Origin: Paracoccus liaowanqingii
GTDB lineage: Bacteria > Pseudomonadota > Alphaproteobacteria > Rhodobacterales > Rhodobacteraceae
NCBI RefSeq assembly: GCF_004683865.2
Contig: NZ_CP038439.1
Coordinates: 2,916,001 to 2,980,000 of the forward strand
Direction of reading: 5' to 3'
DNA length: 64,000 nt
Positions 8,978-18,659 of this stretch are shown here, piece by piece. The position numbers and the translations under genes were made by a program. Position 1 is the stretch's first letter. Each line of letters begins with the position of its first letter. The notes below the pieces were generated by a model. That model saw only the letters and a program-made list of their open reading frames with translations. It was not told where the DNA came from and did not search any database.

Positions 8978-10792
8978 TCAGGCGGTCCGCGCCAGCGCCG
9001 GGTCGCCCTGCCGGCCCGGGCCGTCGGTGAACTGCATCCGCGCCAGCCGCGCGTACAACCCGCCCTCGGCCACCAGCTGGTCATGGCTGCCCGTCGCCAC
9101 GATGCGGCCCTGATCCAGCACGACGATCCGGTCGGCCTGCTTCACGGTCGCCAGGCGGTGCGCCACGACGATCGTGGTGCGTCCCTGGGCCAGCCGGTTG
9201 ACCGCCGCCTGCACCAGCGATTCGGATTCCGCGTCCAGCGCGCTGGTCGCCTCGTCCAGCAGCAGGATCGGCGCGTCGCGCAGCATGGCGCGGGCGATGG
9301 CCACGCGTTGGCGCTGGCCGCCCGACAGCATCACGCCGCGTTCGCCCAAGGCCGTCTCGTAGCCCTGCGGCAGGGCGGCGATGAACTCGTGCGCATGGGC
9401 CGCCCGGGCCGCCGCCTGCACCTCGGCATCGCTGGCCTCGGGACGGCCAAGCCGGATGTTCTCGGCCGCCGAGGCCGCGAAGATGACCGGGTCCTGCGGC
9501 ACCAGCGCAATTTGGCCGCGCAGGTCCGTGCGGGCCAGGTCGCGCAGGTCGATCCCGTCCAGCGTCACCCGCCCCTCGGCCGGGTCCCAGAACCGCTGGA
9601 TCAGCTGGATCACCGTCGTCTTGCCCGCGCCCGAGGGGCCGACAAGCGCCACCGTCTCTCCGGGGCGGATGGTCAGGTCGATCCCGTCCAGGGCCGCCGC
9701 ATCGGGGCGCGTGGGAAAGCGGAACCCCACCCCCTGCAGCGCGATCTGGCCGCGCAGGGGCTGCGGCAGGGGCTGCGGATGGGGCGGATCGACCAGCGTG
9801 TCCTCGGCCGACAGCAGCTCGGCCAGACGCTCGGTCGCGCCGGCGGCGCGCTGCAATTCGCCCCAGATCTCGGACAGGGCGCCGGTCGCGCTGGACACCA
9901 GGATCGCGTAGATGACGAACTGCACCAGCTGGCCCGCCGTCATCGCGCCCTCCTGCACGTCGCGCGCGCCGATCCACAACACGCCGATGACGCCCGCGAA
10001 GATCAGGAAGATCACGATGGCGGTCATCACCGCGCGTGTGGCGATGCGGGTCCGGGCCACGCGATAGGACTGTTCGGTCACCTCGTCGAAACGGGCGATG
10101 CTGCGCGCCTCGGCGGTATAGGCCTGCACGGTCTGGGCGGCCAGCAGCGTCTCGGACGCGGTGCCCGAGGACGCCGCGATCCAGTCCTGGTTGGCCCGCG
10201 ACAGCGCGCGCAGGCGCCGCCCCAGCAGGATGATCGGGATCAGGATCGCGGGCACGATCAGCAGCACCATCGCCATCAGCTTGACCGAGGTCCAAGCCAG
10301 CATCGCCATGCCTCCCGCCAGGATCAGCATGTTGCGCAGCGCGATGGACAGCGACGAGCCCACGACCGACTGGATCAGCGTCGTGTCGGTGGTGATGCGC
10401 GACAGGATCTCTCCGGTCATGACGCGTTCGAAGAAGGCGGGGGACAGGGTGATGACGCGGGCATAGACGGCCTTCCGGATGTCGGCCACGACCCGCTCGC
10501 CCAAGCGTGTCACGAAGAAATAGCGCGCCGCCGTGCCCAGGGCCAGCGCCGCCACGATCAGCAGCGCGGCGCCGAAATAGCGGTCCAGCAGCCCCGCCCC
10601 GTCGTCGAAATTGTCGACCACGCGGCGCGCGGCCAAGGGCAGGATCAGGCTGATACCCGAGGTCACGACCAGCGCCAGCATCGCCAGCATCACCTGAAGG
10701 CGATAGGGCCGCACGAAGGGCCACAGCGCGCCAAGCGCCCCCACCTGCCTGCTGGTGGGCCGGTCTTCCTGATTGCCTGCGCCGCGTCTCAT
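8978..10792 (-). CDS. ABC exporter, fused permease and ATPase (MsbA/ABCB type)
   Basis: A 604-residue half-transporter. Six transmembrane segments occupy about residues 25-310, followed by an ATPase with Walker A GPSGAGKTTVIQ, the signature LSGGQRQRVAIARAML and Walker B ILLLDEATSALD. It would act as a homodimer in the inner membrane, exporting lipid or drug-like molecules; the substrate is unknown. A short repeat-like PHPQPLPQPLRGQ segment sits between the two domains. The next gene on the strand, mtnN, ends 73 bp upstream and is functionally unrelated, so this is probably a separate unit. Confidence 0.88.
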   Translation of the reverse strand: MRRGAGNQEDRPTSRQVGALGALWPFVRPYRLQVMLAMLALVVTSGISLILPLAARRVVDNFDDGAGLLDRYFGAALLIVAALALGTAARYFFVTRLGERVVADIRKAVYARVITLSPAFFERVMTGEILSRITTDTTLIQSVVGSSLSIALRNMLILAGGMAMLAWTSVKLMAMVLLIVPAILIPIILLGRRLRALSRANQDWIAASSGTASETLLAAQTVQAYTAEARSIARFDEVTEQSYRVARTRIATRAVMTAIVIFLIFAGVIGVLWIGARDVQEGAMTAGQLVQFVIYAILVSSATGALSEIWGELQRAAGATERLAELLSAEDTLVDPPHPQPLPQPLRGQIALQGVGFRFPTRPDAAALDGIDLTIRPGETVALVGPSGAGKTTVIQLIQRFWDPAEGRVTLDGIDLRDLARTDLRGQIALVPQDPVIFAASAAENIRLGRPEASDAEVQAAARAAHAHEFIAALPQGYETALGERGVMLSGGQRQRVAIARAMLRDAPILLLDEATSALDAESESLVQAAVNRLAQGRTTIVVAHRLATVKQADRIVVLDQGRIVATGSHDQLVAEGGLYARLARMQFTDGPGRQGDPALARTA

Positions 10793-10865
10793 GCCTGTCT
10801 GTGCCCGGATGATGTCCCCGCCCCGGTCTAGGGTGCCGGGGGGCGAAGGACAAGCGTTCCGGATG

Positions 10866-11522
10866 TCACGCCCCGAGGGCCAGCGCCGGGTCCCGGCGGG
10901 CCAGCGCGGCCTCCAGCAGGTCGATCGCCGCGGCCAGGCGGCCGTCGATCAGCTGCAGGTGCCGGGTCCAGTCGGCCAGGCCCTCCAGCGCCTCGGCCCC
11001 GTCCGAGATGCCGCGCAGCCCGATCAGCGGCACCCTGAAACGCTGCGCCGCGCGCAGATGGGCAAAGGTCTCCATGTCGACCATGTCCTCGGCGATGGCC
11101 GTGTAGGCGGGGCCGCTGACGATGTCGGCGCCGGTCGACAGGCTAGCCACGGGCAGGCCGGGGATGCGATGGGGGATGTCGATCACCCGCGGCAGGTCCA
11201 GGAACGGCGTGCAGCCGCGCGGGAACCCGAGCGCGCTGGCATCCATGTCGCGCCACGCGACCGCGCCCACCTGATAGACCTGCCCCTGCGCCAGCCGCGC
11301 CGATCCCGCCGATCCAAGCGAGACGACCAGCCGAGGGCGCACCGTCAGGGCGGCCAATGCGGCAGTCAGTTCCACGGCGGCCTCGACAGGCCCCACGCCG
11401 GTCATCAGGGGCCGGATGCGGGCGCGCAAAGTCGGGCCGTATTCCGCCTCGGCCGCCATGACGAAGAGGACGGGCAGGCCCGCGATCATGTCGGGGGCGG
11501 TCGGGTCGGGGGCGCGGGTCAT
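10866..11522 (-). CDS. mtnN: 5'-methylthioadenosine/S-adenosylhomocysteine nucleosidase family protein
   Basis: A 218-residue nucleoside phosphorylase superfamily protein that would cleave adenine from methylthioadenosine or S-adenosylhomocysteine. It keeps the MtnN-like segments VMAAEAEYGP, MTGVGPVEAAVELTAAL, VSLGSAGSARL, the DMETFAHLRAAQRF nucleoside-binding segment and LRGISDGAEAL near the C-terminus, where the Asp is catalytic. The start at 11522 follows a strong GAGGAAGG site. The divergent zapE begins 130 bp away. The exact substrate preference cannot be read from the sequence, and a related purine nucleosidase is possible. Confidence 0.8.
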   Translation of the reverse strand: MTRAPDPTAPDMIAGLPVLFVMAAEAEYGPTLRARIRPLMTGVGPVEAAVELTAALAALTVRPRLVVSLGSAGSARLAQGQVYQVGAVAWRDMDASALGFPRGCTPFLDLPRVIDIPHRIPGLPVASLSTGADIVSGPAYTAIAEDMVDMETFAHLRAAQRFRVPLIGLRGISDGAEALEGLADWTRHLQLIDGRLAAAIDLLEAALARRDPALALGA

Positions 11523-11652
11523 TCGGACACCTTCCTCGGGGGGCTGGGATCCCGGGTCGCATGGCGCGGCAGGCCGGGTCAAGCCTGCTGGCCCCTTGCG
11601 GCACGGCGCCGGGCTGTGGCAGGGGTGCGGGGTCAATCAGGGGGCATGCCGC

Positions 11653-12786
11653 ATGGGTCAGGTCAGCGATCTCTACTCCCGCAAGGTGGCGGCGGGGCAG
11701 CTGCGCGCGGACCCCGCGCAGCAGCAGGTGCTGCCCCACATGGACCATGTGCTGGACCAGATGCAGGCCGCCCCCGCACCCAAGCGCTCGGCCTGGCGGG
11801 CGTTCCTGGGGGTGGGCAGCCCCGATCCCGCGCCCGCCGCCAAGGGGCTGTACCTCTGGGGCGGGGTGGGGCGGGGCAAGTCGATGCTGATGGACCTGAT
11901 GGCCGAGGCGGCGGGCCAGATCCCCTGCCGCCGCGTGCATTTCCACGAGTTCATGCAGGAGATCCAGGCCGGTCTGAACGAGGCGCGCAAGCGCGGCCAG
12001 CAGGACACCGTGCGCCCCGTGGCCGAGGGCGTCGCCCGCCAGACCCGGCTGCTGTGCTTCGACGAGATGCAGATCACCGACATCGCCGACGCGATGATCG
12101 TGGGGCGGCTGTTCCAGGTGCTGTTCGACCAAGGGGTGACGGTGGTCACCACCTCGAACCGGGTGCCCGAGGATCTCTACAAGCACGGGCTGAACCGGCA
12201 GCTGTTTTTGCCCTTCATCGGCCTGATCCGCGAGCGGATGGAGGTTGTCTGCCTGGACAGCCAGACCGACTATCGCCAGAACCGCCAGGGCGGGCCGGTC
12301 TGGTTCGCCCCCGCCGATGTGCAGGCCAAGGCGGCCTTGGACGGCGTCTGGTCCGACCTGACCGGGGATGCGACCCCGGAGCCGCTGACCATCGCCGTGC
12401 AGGGCCGGCAGGTCACCCTGCCCGCCCATGCGGGGCGGGTGGCGCGGTCCAGCTTCTGGGACCTGTGCGGGCGCCCCCTGGGCCCGGCGGATTACCTGGC
12501 GGTGGCACGCGCCGTGGATGTGCTGCTGATCGACGGCGTGCCGCGCCTGTCGGCCTCGAACTACAACGAGGCGCGGCGCTTCGTCACGCTGATCGACGCC
12601 CTCTACGAGGCCAAGGTCCGCCTGATCGCCAGCGCCGCCGACGAGCCCGAGCAGCTGTACAACGAGGGCGAGGGCAGCTTCGAATTCGAACGCACCGCCA
12701 GCCGCCTGCGCGAGATGCAGGATGCGGCCTGGGGACGGCGCGCGGATGCCGCCCCGCCCGAAGAGGCCGAAAGCGCGACCGCCTAG
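11653..12786 (+). CDS. zapE: Cell division protein ZapE (AFG1-like ATPase)
   Basis: A 377-residue AFG1-family P-loop ATPase. In E. coli ZapE associates with the division ring under stress. Walker A is GGVGRGKSMLMD near residue 77 and Walker B is LLCFDEMQITDIADAM near 135; the arginine-finger region FLPFIGLIRERM and the C-terminal EGSFEFERTASRL are typical. The length is normal. The ATG at 11653 starts the conserved VSDLYSRKV segment. It converges with the DsbA-like gene and the two share the four bases CTAG, so each stop codon lies inside the other gene's end. Confidence 0.9.
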   Translation: MGQVSDLYSRKVAAGQLRADPAQQQVLPHMDHVLDQMQAAPAPKRSAWRAFLGVGSPDPAPAAKGLYLWGGVGRGKSMLMDLMAEAAGQIPCRRVHFHEFMQEIQAGLNEARKRGQQDTVRPVAEGVARQTRLLCFDEMQITDIADAMIVGRLFQVLFDQGVTVVTTSNRVPEDLYKHGLNRQLFLPFIGLIRERMEVVCLDSQTDYRQNRQGGPVWFAPADVQAKAALDGVWSDLTGDATPEPLTIAVQGRQVTLPAHAGRVARSSFWDLCGRPLGPADYLAVARAVDVLLIDGVPRLSASNYNEARRFVTLIDALYEAKVRLIASAADEPEQLYNEGEGSFEFERTASRLREMQDAAWGRRADAAPPEEAESATA

Positions 12787-13421
12787 CTGGCCACGCCCAT
12801 CGTCCGGCGCCCGCGCGCGACCAGCTCGCGCAGCTCGTCCAGCGTCATGGCGCCGAAGACGGCCTCGTCGCCGCAGATGAAACTGGGCGTGCCCGCCAGC
12901 CCCATGTGATCGGCCAGCATGTCGCTGGTGTTGATGTGCCGCTCGATCGGCTCGGCCAGCATGCCTTGGCGCAGCGCGGCCTCGTCCAGGCCGATGTCGC
13001 GGGCCACGCGCATCACCGTCGCCTCCTCGGCACGGCCGCGCATGGTCAGCAGACCCGCATGCATCTGCCAGTAGCGCCCCATCGGCAGCGTCGCCAGCGA
13101 GGCGCGGGCCGCGAAATCCGATCCGGCACCGAAGACCGGCCATTCGCGATAGACCACGCGCAGGTTCGGGTCGCTGCTGACCAGCTGCTGGACCAGCGGC
13201 AGCATCGTGCGGCAATGTGGGCAGTTGTAGTCGAAGAACTCGGTCAGGGTGATGTCGCCATCCGGGTTGCCCAGCACCGGCGCGGTCGGGTCGCGTTCCA
13301 GCGCGCGGCGCAGCTCCTCGGGCATGGGGTTGGCGCGGGCGGGGGCCTGCGCCAAGGCGGGAAGGGCCGCGAGGGCCGTGGCCGCGGCGGTGGCGGCCAG
13401 AAGGATGCGCCGGGTCGGCAT
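12783..13421 (-). CDS. DsbA-family periplasmic thiol-disulfide protein
   Basis: A 212-residue thioredoxin-fold protein with a signal peptide (basic PTRRILLA start, then an alanine-rich stretch ending near PALAQA). The active site is FFDYNCPHCRTM, a CPHC motif as in DsbA, and the cis-Pro loop is GTPSF near residue 180. It would oxidise or reshuffle cysteines of exported proteins. The start at 13421 has GAGAGGACA upstream; an ATG at 13436 is possible but leaves a weaker site. It resembles the alphaproteobacterial DsbA/ScsC-like group; no DsbB partner is visible nearby. Confidence 0.88.
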   Translation of the reverse strand: MPTRRILLAATAAATALAALPALAQAPARANPMPEELRRALERDPTAPVLGNPDGDITLTEFFDYNCPHCRTMLPLVQQLVSSDPNLRVVYREWPVFGAGSDFAARASLATLPMGRYWQMHAGLLTMRGRAEEATVMRVARDIGLDEAALRQGMLAEPIERHINTSDMLADHMGLAGTPSFICGDEAVFGAMTLDELRELVARGRRTMGVAS

Positions 13422-13477
13422 GGCTTGTCCTCTCATCGGGGCATGGTCATATGAAGGGCCTAACGCGAGGGCTGACG

Positions 13478-13831
13478 ATGCGGAAATCACGATCCCTGGA
13501 CGGCGGCGTCACGTTGCCGTCAGACCTGCCCGGCGCGGAGGATCCCGAGGCGCTGGCCGAGGTCCCCGTCTGCCCCCTGTGCCTGCGCCCCATCCCGTCG
13601 GATGTGCCGCAGAGCCGCCATCACCTGGTCCCCAAGCTGCGGGGCGGCAAGGGCGGACCCACGGTGCTGCTGCACCACATCTGCCACAAGACGATCCACA
13701 AGACCCTGCGCGAGACCGAGCTGGCCCGCAACGTCAACACCATCGAGGCGCTGCGCGAGCATCCCGATCTGGCGCCCTTCTGGGCCTGGATCGCCAAGCG
13801 CCCGCCGGGCTTCGCCGGCAAGACGCGCTGA
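13478..13831 (+). CDS. Small HNH-endonuclease-fold protein
   Basis: A 117-residue protein with an HNH/beta-beta-alpha-metal core: a CPLC zinc knuckle near residue 32, SRHHLVPKLRGGKGGPTVLL in the middle, and HHICHKTIHKTL. I recall homologs with nearly the same core across alphaproteobacteria, encoded as stand-alone genes; their substrate is unknown to me. I chose the ATG at 13478, which has GAGGGC about seven bases upstream, over the ATG at 13451, which has no ribosome site. The opposite-strand gene that follows is an unknown. Nothing else nearby suggests a restriction system. Confidence 0.78.
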   Translation: MRKSRSLDGGVTLPSDLPGAEDPEALAEVPVCPLCLRPIPSDVPQSRHHLVPKLRGGKGGPTVLLHHICHKTIHKTLRETELARNVNTIEALREHPDLAPFWAWIAKRPPGFAGKTR

Positions 13832-13859
13832 GGGCCGCCCTGCGGCCCCCGGGGCAGGG

Positions 13860-14438
13860 TCAGATGGCGGTGGCCTTGACCGCCTCGCGCAGTTCGGGAT
13901 GCATGACCCAGACGAACTCGCCATCCTCGCGCGCTGCGCCGCTGCGGGCCAGTACGCCGGTCAGCACCTGATCCTCGGCGGGGCCCGTCTCGGGCGCGGT
14001 CACGTCCATCGCCTCGGCCATCAGCTTGCCGGCCTTGTTGTAATGCAGGTTCGCGGTGGCGAAGGTGCGGTATCCCGCGACCTCGGCCAGCTCCTGCGCG
14101 GTCAGGCCCGCATCCCCGGCCGCGGCATGGGCGCGCAGCATCACCAGCTGCTTGTCGGTCAAGCCCGCCCCGCGCAGCCCGTCGGTATAGTCCTCGACGG
14201 TGGGCACGTCGAAGCCCATCGATTCGTCGTGGCGGCGGCGCGACAGGCGCTGCTGGATCTCTTCGTCGATCTGCGCCTTCAGCGCTTCGATGGCCAACTC
14301 GGCATCCTTGCCGGTCGCCTCATGGGCGAAGCCGCGGCCGCCCGCGCCCTGGCGCAGGAAGGCGCGCGCCGTCCAGGTTCCGGACAGCTGGCCCGCCTTG
14401 AGCATGAATTTGCCGTAGTCGATCGAGATCGTGGCCAT
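13860..14438 (-). CDS. Conserved protein of unknown function
   Basis: I do not recognise a named family for this 192-residue protein. It has no signal peptide or membrane segment. The N-terminal third looks like a compact alpha/beta unit (ISIDYGKFMLKAGQLSGTWT), followed by a charged helix (AIEALKAQIDEEIQQRLSRR). The C-terminal half contains TAQELAEVAGYRTFATAN, which reads like a small helix-turn-helix domain, then LHYNKAGKLMAEAM. I have a vague memory of that pattern next to HNH-type proteins, and an HNH gene does lie convergently 29 bp away. A GGAGG site precedes the ATG at 14438. It reads as a real, expressed gene. Confidence 0.65.
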   Translation of the reverse strand: MATISIDYGKFMLKAGQLSGTWTARAFLRQGAGGRGFAHEATGKDAELAIEALKAQIDEEIQQRLSRRRHDESMGFDVPTVEDYTDGLRGAGLTDKQLVMLRAHAAAGDAGLTAQELAEVAGYRTFATANLHYNKAGKLMAEAMDVTAPETGPAEDQVLTGVLARSGAAREDGEFVWVMHPELREAVKATAI

Positions 14439-14503
14439 CCGGGCCTCCTGTGATGCAGGGCGGGCCCCCGTTCGACGGCCCCGCCCTTTTGAAAGGGATG
14501 CAG

Positions 14504-14537
14504 AAAACCGGGGGCGCCGCGACCGCGACGCCCCCGG
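14504..14537 (-). terminator. Rho-independent terminator of ettA
   Basis: On the minus strand a perfect 9-bp GC stem (CCGGGGGCG with CGCCCCCGG, 12-base loop) is followed by TTTT (plus-strand A at 14504-14507). It lies about 20 bp past the ettA stop, correctly oriented. Confidence 0.78.
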
Positions 14538-14556
14538 GCGTTCCGCCGATCGCGCC

Positions 14557-16212
14557 TCAGCGCGTGAACTTCTTGTACTTCACCCGCTTGGGGTTGACCG
14601 AATCCGGGCCGAGGCGGCGGATCTTGTCTTCCTCGTAGGCTTCGAAATTGCCCTCGAACCATTCGACATGGGCGTCGCCCTCGAAGGCCAGGATATGCGT
14701 GCACAGCCGGTCCAGGAAGAAGCGGTCGTGCGAGATGATCACCGCGCAGCCCGCGAAATCGTCCAGCGCCGCTTCCAACGCCTGCAGGGTCTCGACGTCC
14801 AGATCGTTGGTCGGTTCGTCCAGCAGCAGCACGTTGCCGCCCGCCTTCAGCAGCTTAGCCATGTGCACGCGGTTGCGTTCGCCGCCCGACAGGGTGCCGA
14901 CCTTCTTCTGCTGGTCGCTGCCCTTGAAGTTGAAGGCCGAGCAATAGGCGCGGCTGTTCATCGTCGCATCGCCCAACGCGATCAGCTCGGCCCCGCCGCT
15001 GATCTCCTCCCACACGTTCTTGCCGTCGCCAAGCGCGTCGCGCGACTGGTCGACATAGGACAGCTGGACCGTGTCGCCCAGGGTGATCGTGCCCTCGTCG
15101 GGCTGCTCCTGCCCGGTCAGCATGCGGAACAGCGTCGATTTGCCCGCGCCGTTGGGACCGATCACGCCCACGATGCCGCCGGGGGGGATGGTGAAATCCA
15201 GGTTCTCGATCAGCAGCTTGTCGCCCATGGCCTTCTTCAGGCCCACGACCTCGATCACCTTGCCGCCAAGGCGCTCGCCATTGGGGATGATGATCTGGGC
15301 GTTGGCGATGCGTTCCTTCTCGGTCTTGTTCGCCATCTCGTTATAGGCGTTGACGCGGGCCTTCTGCTTGGCCTGGCGGGCCTTCGCGCCGGCGCGGATC
15401 CATTCCAGCTCGCGTTCCAGCACCTTCTGCTTGGACTTGTCCTCGCGCGCCTCCTGGGCCACCCGCTTGGCCTTGGCCTCCAGCCAGGACGAATAGTTGC
15501 CCTCGTGCGGCAAGCCCCGGCCCCGCTCCAGCTCCAGGATCCACGAGGTGATGTCGTCCAGGAAATAGCGGTCGTGGGTCACGGTCAGGATCGTGCCCTT
15601 GTATTCGATCAGGTGCTTCTGCAGCCAGGCGATGGTTTCCGCGTCCAGGTGGTTGGTCGGCTCGTCCAAGAGCAGCATGTCGGGCGCCTCGAGCAGCAGC
15701 TTGCACAGCGCCACCCGGCGGCGTTCGCCGCCCGACAGGGTTGCGACATCGGCCTCGTCGGGCGGGCAGCGCAGGGCCTCCATCGCGACATCGACCTGGC
15801 TGTCCAGATCCCACAGGTTCTCGGCGTCGATCTGGTCCTGCAGGGCCGACATCTCCTCGGCGGTCTCGTCCGAGTAGTTCATCGCCAGCTCGTTGTAGCG
15901 GTCCAGCTTGGCCTGCTTCTTGGCCACGCCCAGCATGACGTTGCCGCGCACGTCCAGGCTCTCGTCCAGCTGCGGCTCCTGCGGCAGGTAACCCACGGTC
16001 GCGCCCTTGGCGGCCCAGGCCTCGCCGGTGAAGTCCTTGTCGATGCCCGCCATGACGCGCATCAGGCTGGATTTGCCCGAGCCGTTGACGCCCACGACGC
16101 CGATCTTGACGCCGGGCAGGAAGTTCAGCTTGATGTTTTCAAAGACCTTCTTGCCGCCGGGATAGGTCTTGGACACGCCGTCCATGTGATAGACGAACTG
16201 ATGTGATGCCAT
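14557..16212 (-). CDS. ettA: Energy-dependent translational throttle ATPase EttA (ABC-F)
   Basis: A 551-residue ABC-F protein with no membrane domain. EttA binds the ribosomal E site and gates the first elongation steps according to ATP/ADP. Two ATPase units are seen: Walker A GVNGSGKSSLMR with signature LSGGERRRVALCKLL, then GPNGAGKSTLFRML with LSGGERNRVHMAKLL, joined by a charged linker (about residues 240-320) that fits the P-site interaction motif. The length matches EttA exactly. A clear terminator follows. The sulfotransferase gene upstream on the same strand ends 56 bp before the start. Confidence 0.94.
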   Translation of the reverse strand: MASHQFVYHMDGVSKTYPGGKKVFENIKLNFLPGVKIGVVGVNGSGKSSLMRVMAGIDKDFTGEAWAAKGATVGYLPQEPQLDESLDVRGNVMLGVAKKQAKLDRYNELAMNYSDETAEEMSALQDQIDAENLWDLDSQVDVAMEALRCPPDEADVATLSGGERRRVALCKLLLEAPDMLLLDEPTNHLDAETIAWLQKHLIEYKGTILTVTHDRYFLDDITSWILELERGRGLPHEGNYSSWLEAKAKRVAQEAREDKSKQKVLERELEWIRAGAKARQAKQKARVNAYNEMANKTEKERIANAQIIIPNGERLGGKVIEVVGLKKAMGDKLLIENLDFTIPPGGIVGVIGPNGAGKSTLFRMLTGQEQPDEGTITLGDTVQLSYVDQSRDALGDGKNVWEEISGGAELIALGDATMNSRAYCSAFNFKGSDQQKKVGTLSGGERNRVHMAKLLKAGGNVLLLDEPTNDLDVETLQALEAALDDFAGCAVIISHDRFFLDRLCTHILAFEGDAHVEWFEGNFEAYEEDKIRRLGPDSVNPKRVKYKKFTR

Positions 16213-16268
16213 CGGGAATGCTCCTGAGATTTGCCGTCTTGTAAGCCATCAGGCGCGCTGATGGAAGA

Positions 16269-17165
16269 TCAGCGGATCTCGGCCACGAAATCGTCGCCCA
16301 TCAGGTCGCGGATCGCCTGCACCTGGGGCGCAAGCCGGGCCTCCAGCGCGGCCACCGCCTGCGGGGGCGGCATCAGGCCCGCGGGGTTGGCGAAGACCTT
16401 CTGCGTCAGGTTGCCGTAGAAGCAGGGCCCGATGTCCAGATGGGCCTCGACCGCGTCCATCACCTCGTGGGGCGCGCGGGCGATGCGGCCGAAGGGAATG
16501 ACCAGCATGTCGGGATAGCGCGCCAGCCAGCGCGGCAGATAGGTCGCGTAATCGCCGCGCTCGTCCAGCACCGGGTTCGCCACCTCGGCCAGCCAGTCCG
16601 CCTCGGTCGCGGGGCTCCGCTTCTCGCGGCGCAGGTTCATGCGCAGCTGCGAGATGGCGCGGTCGACCGGGTGGCGGATCAGATAGATCACGCGGGCCTT
16701 GGGCAGGAAATCGCGGACCGCCTGCACGCCCTCGTCCGGCAGGCCGGAATATTCGGGGGTGAAGTCCATCGGCATGGCATGGGTGGGCGCGGGCGCGAAG
16801 ATGCGCTTGTACCACTGGTTGTGGAACATCCTGCCGCTGGTCACGGCATTCAGGTAGGCGTCGAATTCCGGCGGCATCTCGACCTTGCGCGTCACGTGGC
16901 GCTGGCGGATCTCCTGCGGCTTGTTGCGATAGTGCCAGCCGATCCACTTGCGGTGCTCGGGGATGTGCAGGTGGTTGAAATACTGCACCTCCTTGAAGGG
17001 CGGGATCCAGACCTGCGGATGCTGGCCCAGCATCTGCGCCAGCCAGCTGGTCCCCGCCTTCTGCGCGCCGATGCACAGCGCGCCCGGCTTGCGCGGCTGG
17101 CCAGCTGGATCGAAGGCCGGGCTGATGGCCAGCGTGGTGATCACGCGCGCCATCGCGTCATCCAT
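16269..17165 (-). CDS. Sulfotransferase family protein
   Basis: A 298-residue PAPS-dependent sulfotransferase-like protein. The 5'-phosphosulfate loop is [14 protein letters not shown] near residue 38 and the 3'-phosphate site is [16 protein letters not shown] near 165. The acceptor (carbohydrate, lipid or polysaccharide) is unknown. No signal peptide is present, so it probably acts in the cytosol. The start is either the ATG at 17165, which overlaps the rimO stop, or the ATG at 17153; the overlap argues for translation coupled to rimO. I saw no surface-polysaccharide cluster around it. Confidence 0.85.
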   Translation of the reverse strand: MDDAMARVITTLAISPAFDPAGQPRKPGALCIGAQKAGTSWLAQMLGQHPQVWIPPFKEVQYFNHLHIPEHRKWIGWHYRNKPQEIRQRHVTRKVEMPPEFDAYLNAVTSGRMFHNQWYKRIFAPAPTHAMPMDFTPEYSGLPDEGVQAVRDFLPKARVIYLIRHPVDRAISQLRMNLRREKRSPATEADWLAEVANPVLDERGDYATYLPRWLARYPDMLVIPFGRIARAPHEVMDAVEAHLDIGPCFYGNLTQKVFANPAGLMPPPQAVAALEARLAPQVQAIRDLMGDDFVAEIR

Positions 17166-18531
17166 GCGCGAGGGTTCCCCAGAGATCATAGTCGCCCGCC
17201 TCATCCACCGTGACCTCCACCATATCGCCGGGGGACAGGGCGTCAAACCCCTGATCAATGAACAGGTTACCGTCGATCTCGGGCGCGTCGGCCTTGGTGC
17301 GGCAGGTGGCGCCCTGGGCGTCGACCTCGTCCACGATCACCTGCATCCGGGTGCCGACCTTGGCGGCCAGTTTCGCGGCGCTGATGCCTTGGGCCTTTTC
17401 CATGAAGCGGTCATAGCGGTCCTGCTTGACCTCGGCGGGCACATGGTCGGGCAGGTCGTTGGCCCGCGCGCCCTTGACGTTCTCGTACTGGAACGCGCCG
17501 ACGCGATCCAGCTGCGCCTCGTCCAGCCAGTCCAGCAGGGTCTGGAACTCGGCCTCGGTCTCGCCGGGATAGCCGACAATGAAGGTCGATCGCAGGGTGA
17601 TGTCGGGACAGACCGCGCGCCAGGCGGCAATCTCGTCCAGCGTCTTCGCGGCCGCGGCGGGCCGGGCCATGCGGCGCAGCACATCCGGGTGGGCATGCTG
17701 GAACGGGATGTCCAGATAGGGCAGGACCAAGCCATCTGCCATCAGCGGGATCAGGTCGCGCACATGCGGATAGGGATAGACGTAGTGCAGCCGCACCCAG
17801 GCCCCGAGGCTGCCCAGGTCCCGCGCCAGGTCGGTGATATGGGCGCGGTGCCCCCGCTCGGTCTCGTGCTTGCGGTCGAGGCCGTAGGCGCTGGTGTCCT
17901 GGCTGATGACCAGCAGCTCCCTGACGCCCGCCTGCACCAGCTTTTCCGCCTCGCGGATGATGGCATGGGCCGGGCGGCTGACCAGACGGCCGCGCATGTC
18001 GGGGATGATGCAGAACTTGCAGCGGTGATTGCAGCCCTCCGAGATCTTGAGATAGCTGTAATGGCGCGGCGTCAGGCTGACGCCGCTGGCGGGCAGCAGG
18101 TCGATGAAGGGATCGGGGGACGGCGGCACCGCCTTGTGGACCGCGTCCAGCACCTGTTCGTACTGATGCGGGCCGGTCACGGCCAGCACCTTGGGATGCG
18201 CGCCGGTGATGTAGTCGGGCTCGGCGCCCAGGCAGCCGGTGACGATCACGCGGCCGTTCTCGCGCAGCGCCTCGCCGATGGCGTCCAGCGATTCGGCCTT
18301 GGCGCTGTCCAGAAATCCGCAGGTGTTGACCACCACCGCATCGGCGCCGTGATAGTCGGCGCTGATCGCATAGCCCTCGGCCCGCAGGCGGGTCAGGATG
18401 CGCTCGCTGTCGACCAGCGCCTTGGGACAGCCGAGGCTGACCATGCCGATGGTCGGCTGGCCGTCGCGCCGCTGATCGGGGATGCGGGCGCGGGCAAGGT
18501 CGGGGCGAAGGTCGGGCGGGTTCTGCTGCAT
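17158..18531 (-). CDS. rimO: Ribosomal protein S12 methylthiotransferase RimO
   Basis: A 457-residue radical-SAM methylthiotransferase that modifies a conserved aspartate of S12. In order: an N-terminal UPF0004 domain with [16 protein letters not shown] (Cys 35), [13 protein letters not shown] and VTGCLGAEP; then the radical-SAM cluster [10 protein letters not shown] near residue 155; and a C-terminal TRAM domain ending at [16 protein letters not shown] start at the ATG at 18531, just after a CGGGGG stretch; upstream codons are not conserved-looking. The stop overlaps the start of the sulfotransferase gene. Confidence 0.95.
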   Translation of the reverse strand: MQQNPPDLRPDLARARIPDQRRDGQPTIGMVSLGCPKALVDSERILTRLRAEGYAISADYHGADAVVVNTCGFLDSAKAESLDAIGEALRENGRVIVTGCLGAEPDYITGAHPKVLAVTGPHQYEQVLDAVHKAVPPSPDPFIDLLPASGVSLTPRHYSYLKISEGCNHRCKFCIIPDMRGRLVSRPAHAIIREAEKLVQAGVRELLVISQDTSAYGLDRKHETERGHRAHITDLARDLGSLGAWVRLHYVYPYPHVRDLIPLMADGLVLPYLDIPFQHAHPDVLRRMARPAAAAKTLDEIAAWRAVCPDITLRSTFIVGYPGETEAEFQTLLDWLDEAQLDRVGAFQYENVKGARANDLPDHVPAEVKQDRYDRFMEKAQGISAAKLAAKVGTRMQVIVDEVDAQGATCRTKADAPEIDGNLFIDQGFDALSPGDMVEVTVDEAGDYDLWGTLAHG

Positions 18532-18659
18532 CCCCCGCACATAGGTGATTCGGGGCGGCGGGAAAAGCCCGGGCCTGCGCGGGCGCAACCGGGCCGCCCC
18601 GCCGGGCGTTCGCCGGAACGTGATTTCAGTTCCCCCGCGCTTTCGCCAAAGGTGGTCCC

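Noticed and set aside
14459..14490. A GGGCGGG...CCCGCCC hairpin followed by TTTT on the plus strand
   Set aside because: No plus-strand gene ends near it. It lies in the leader of the minus-strand unknown gene, so I did not call a terminator.
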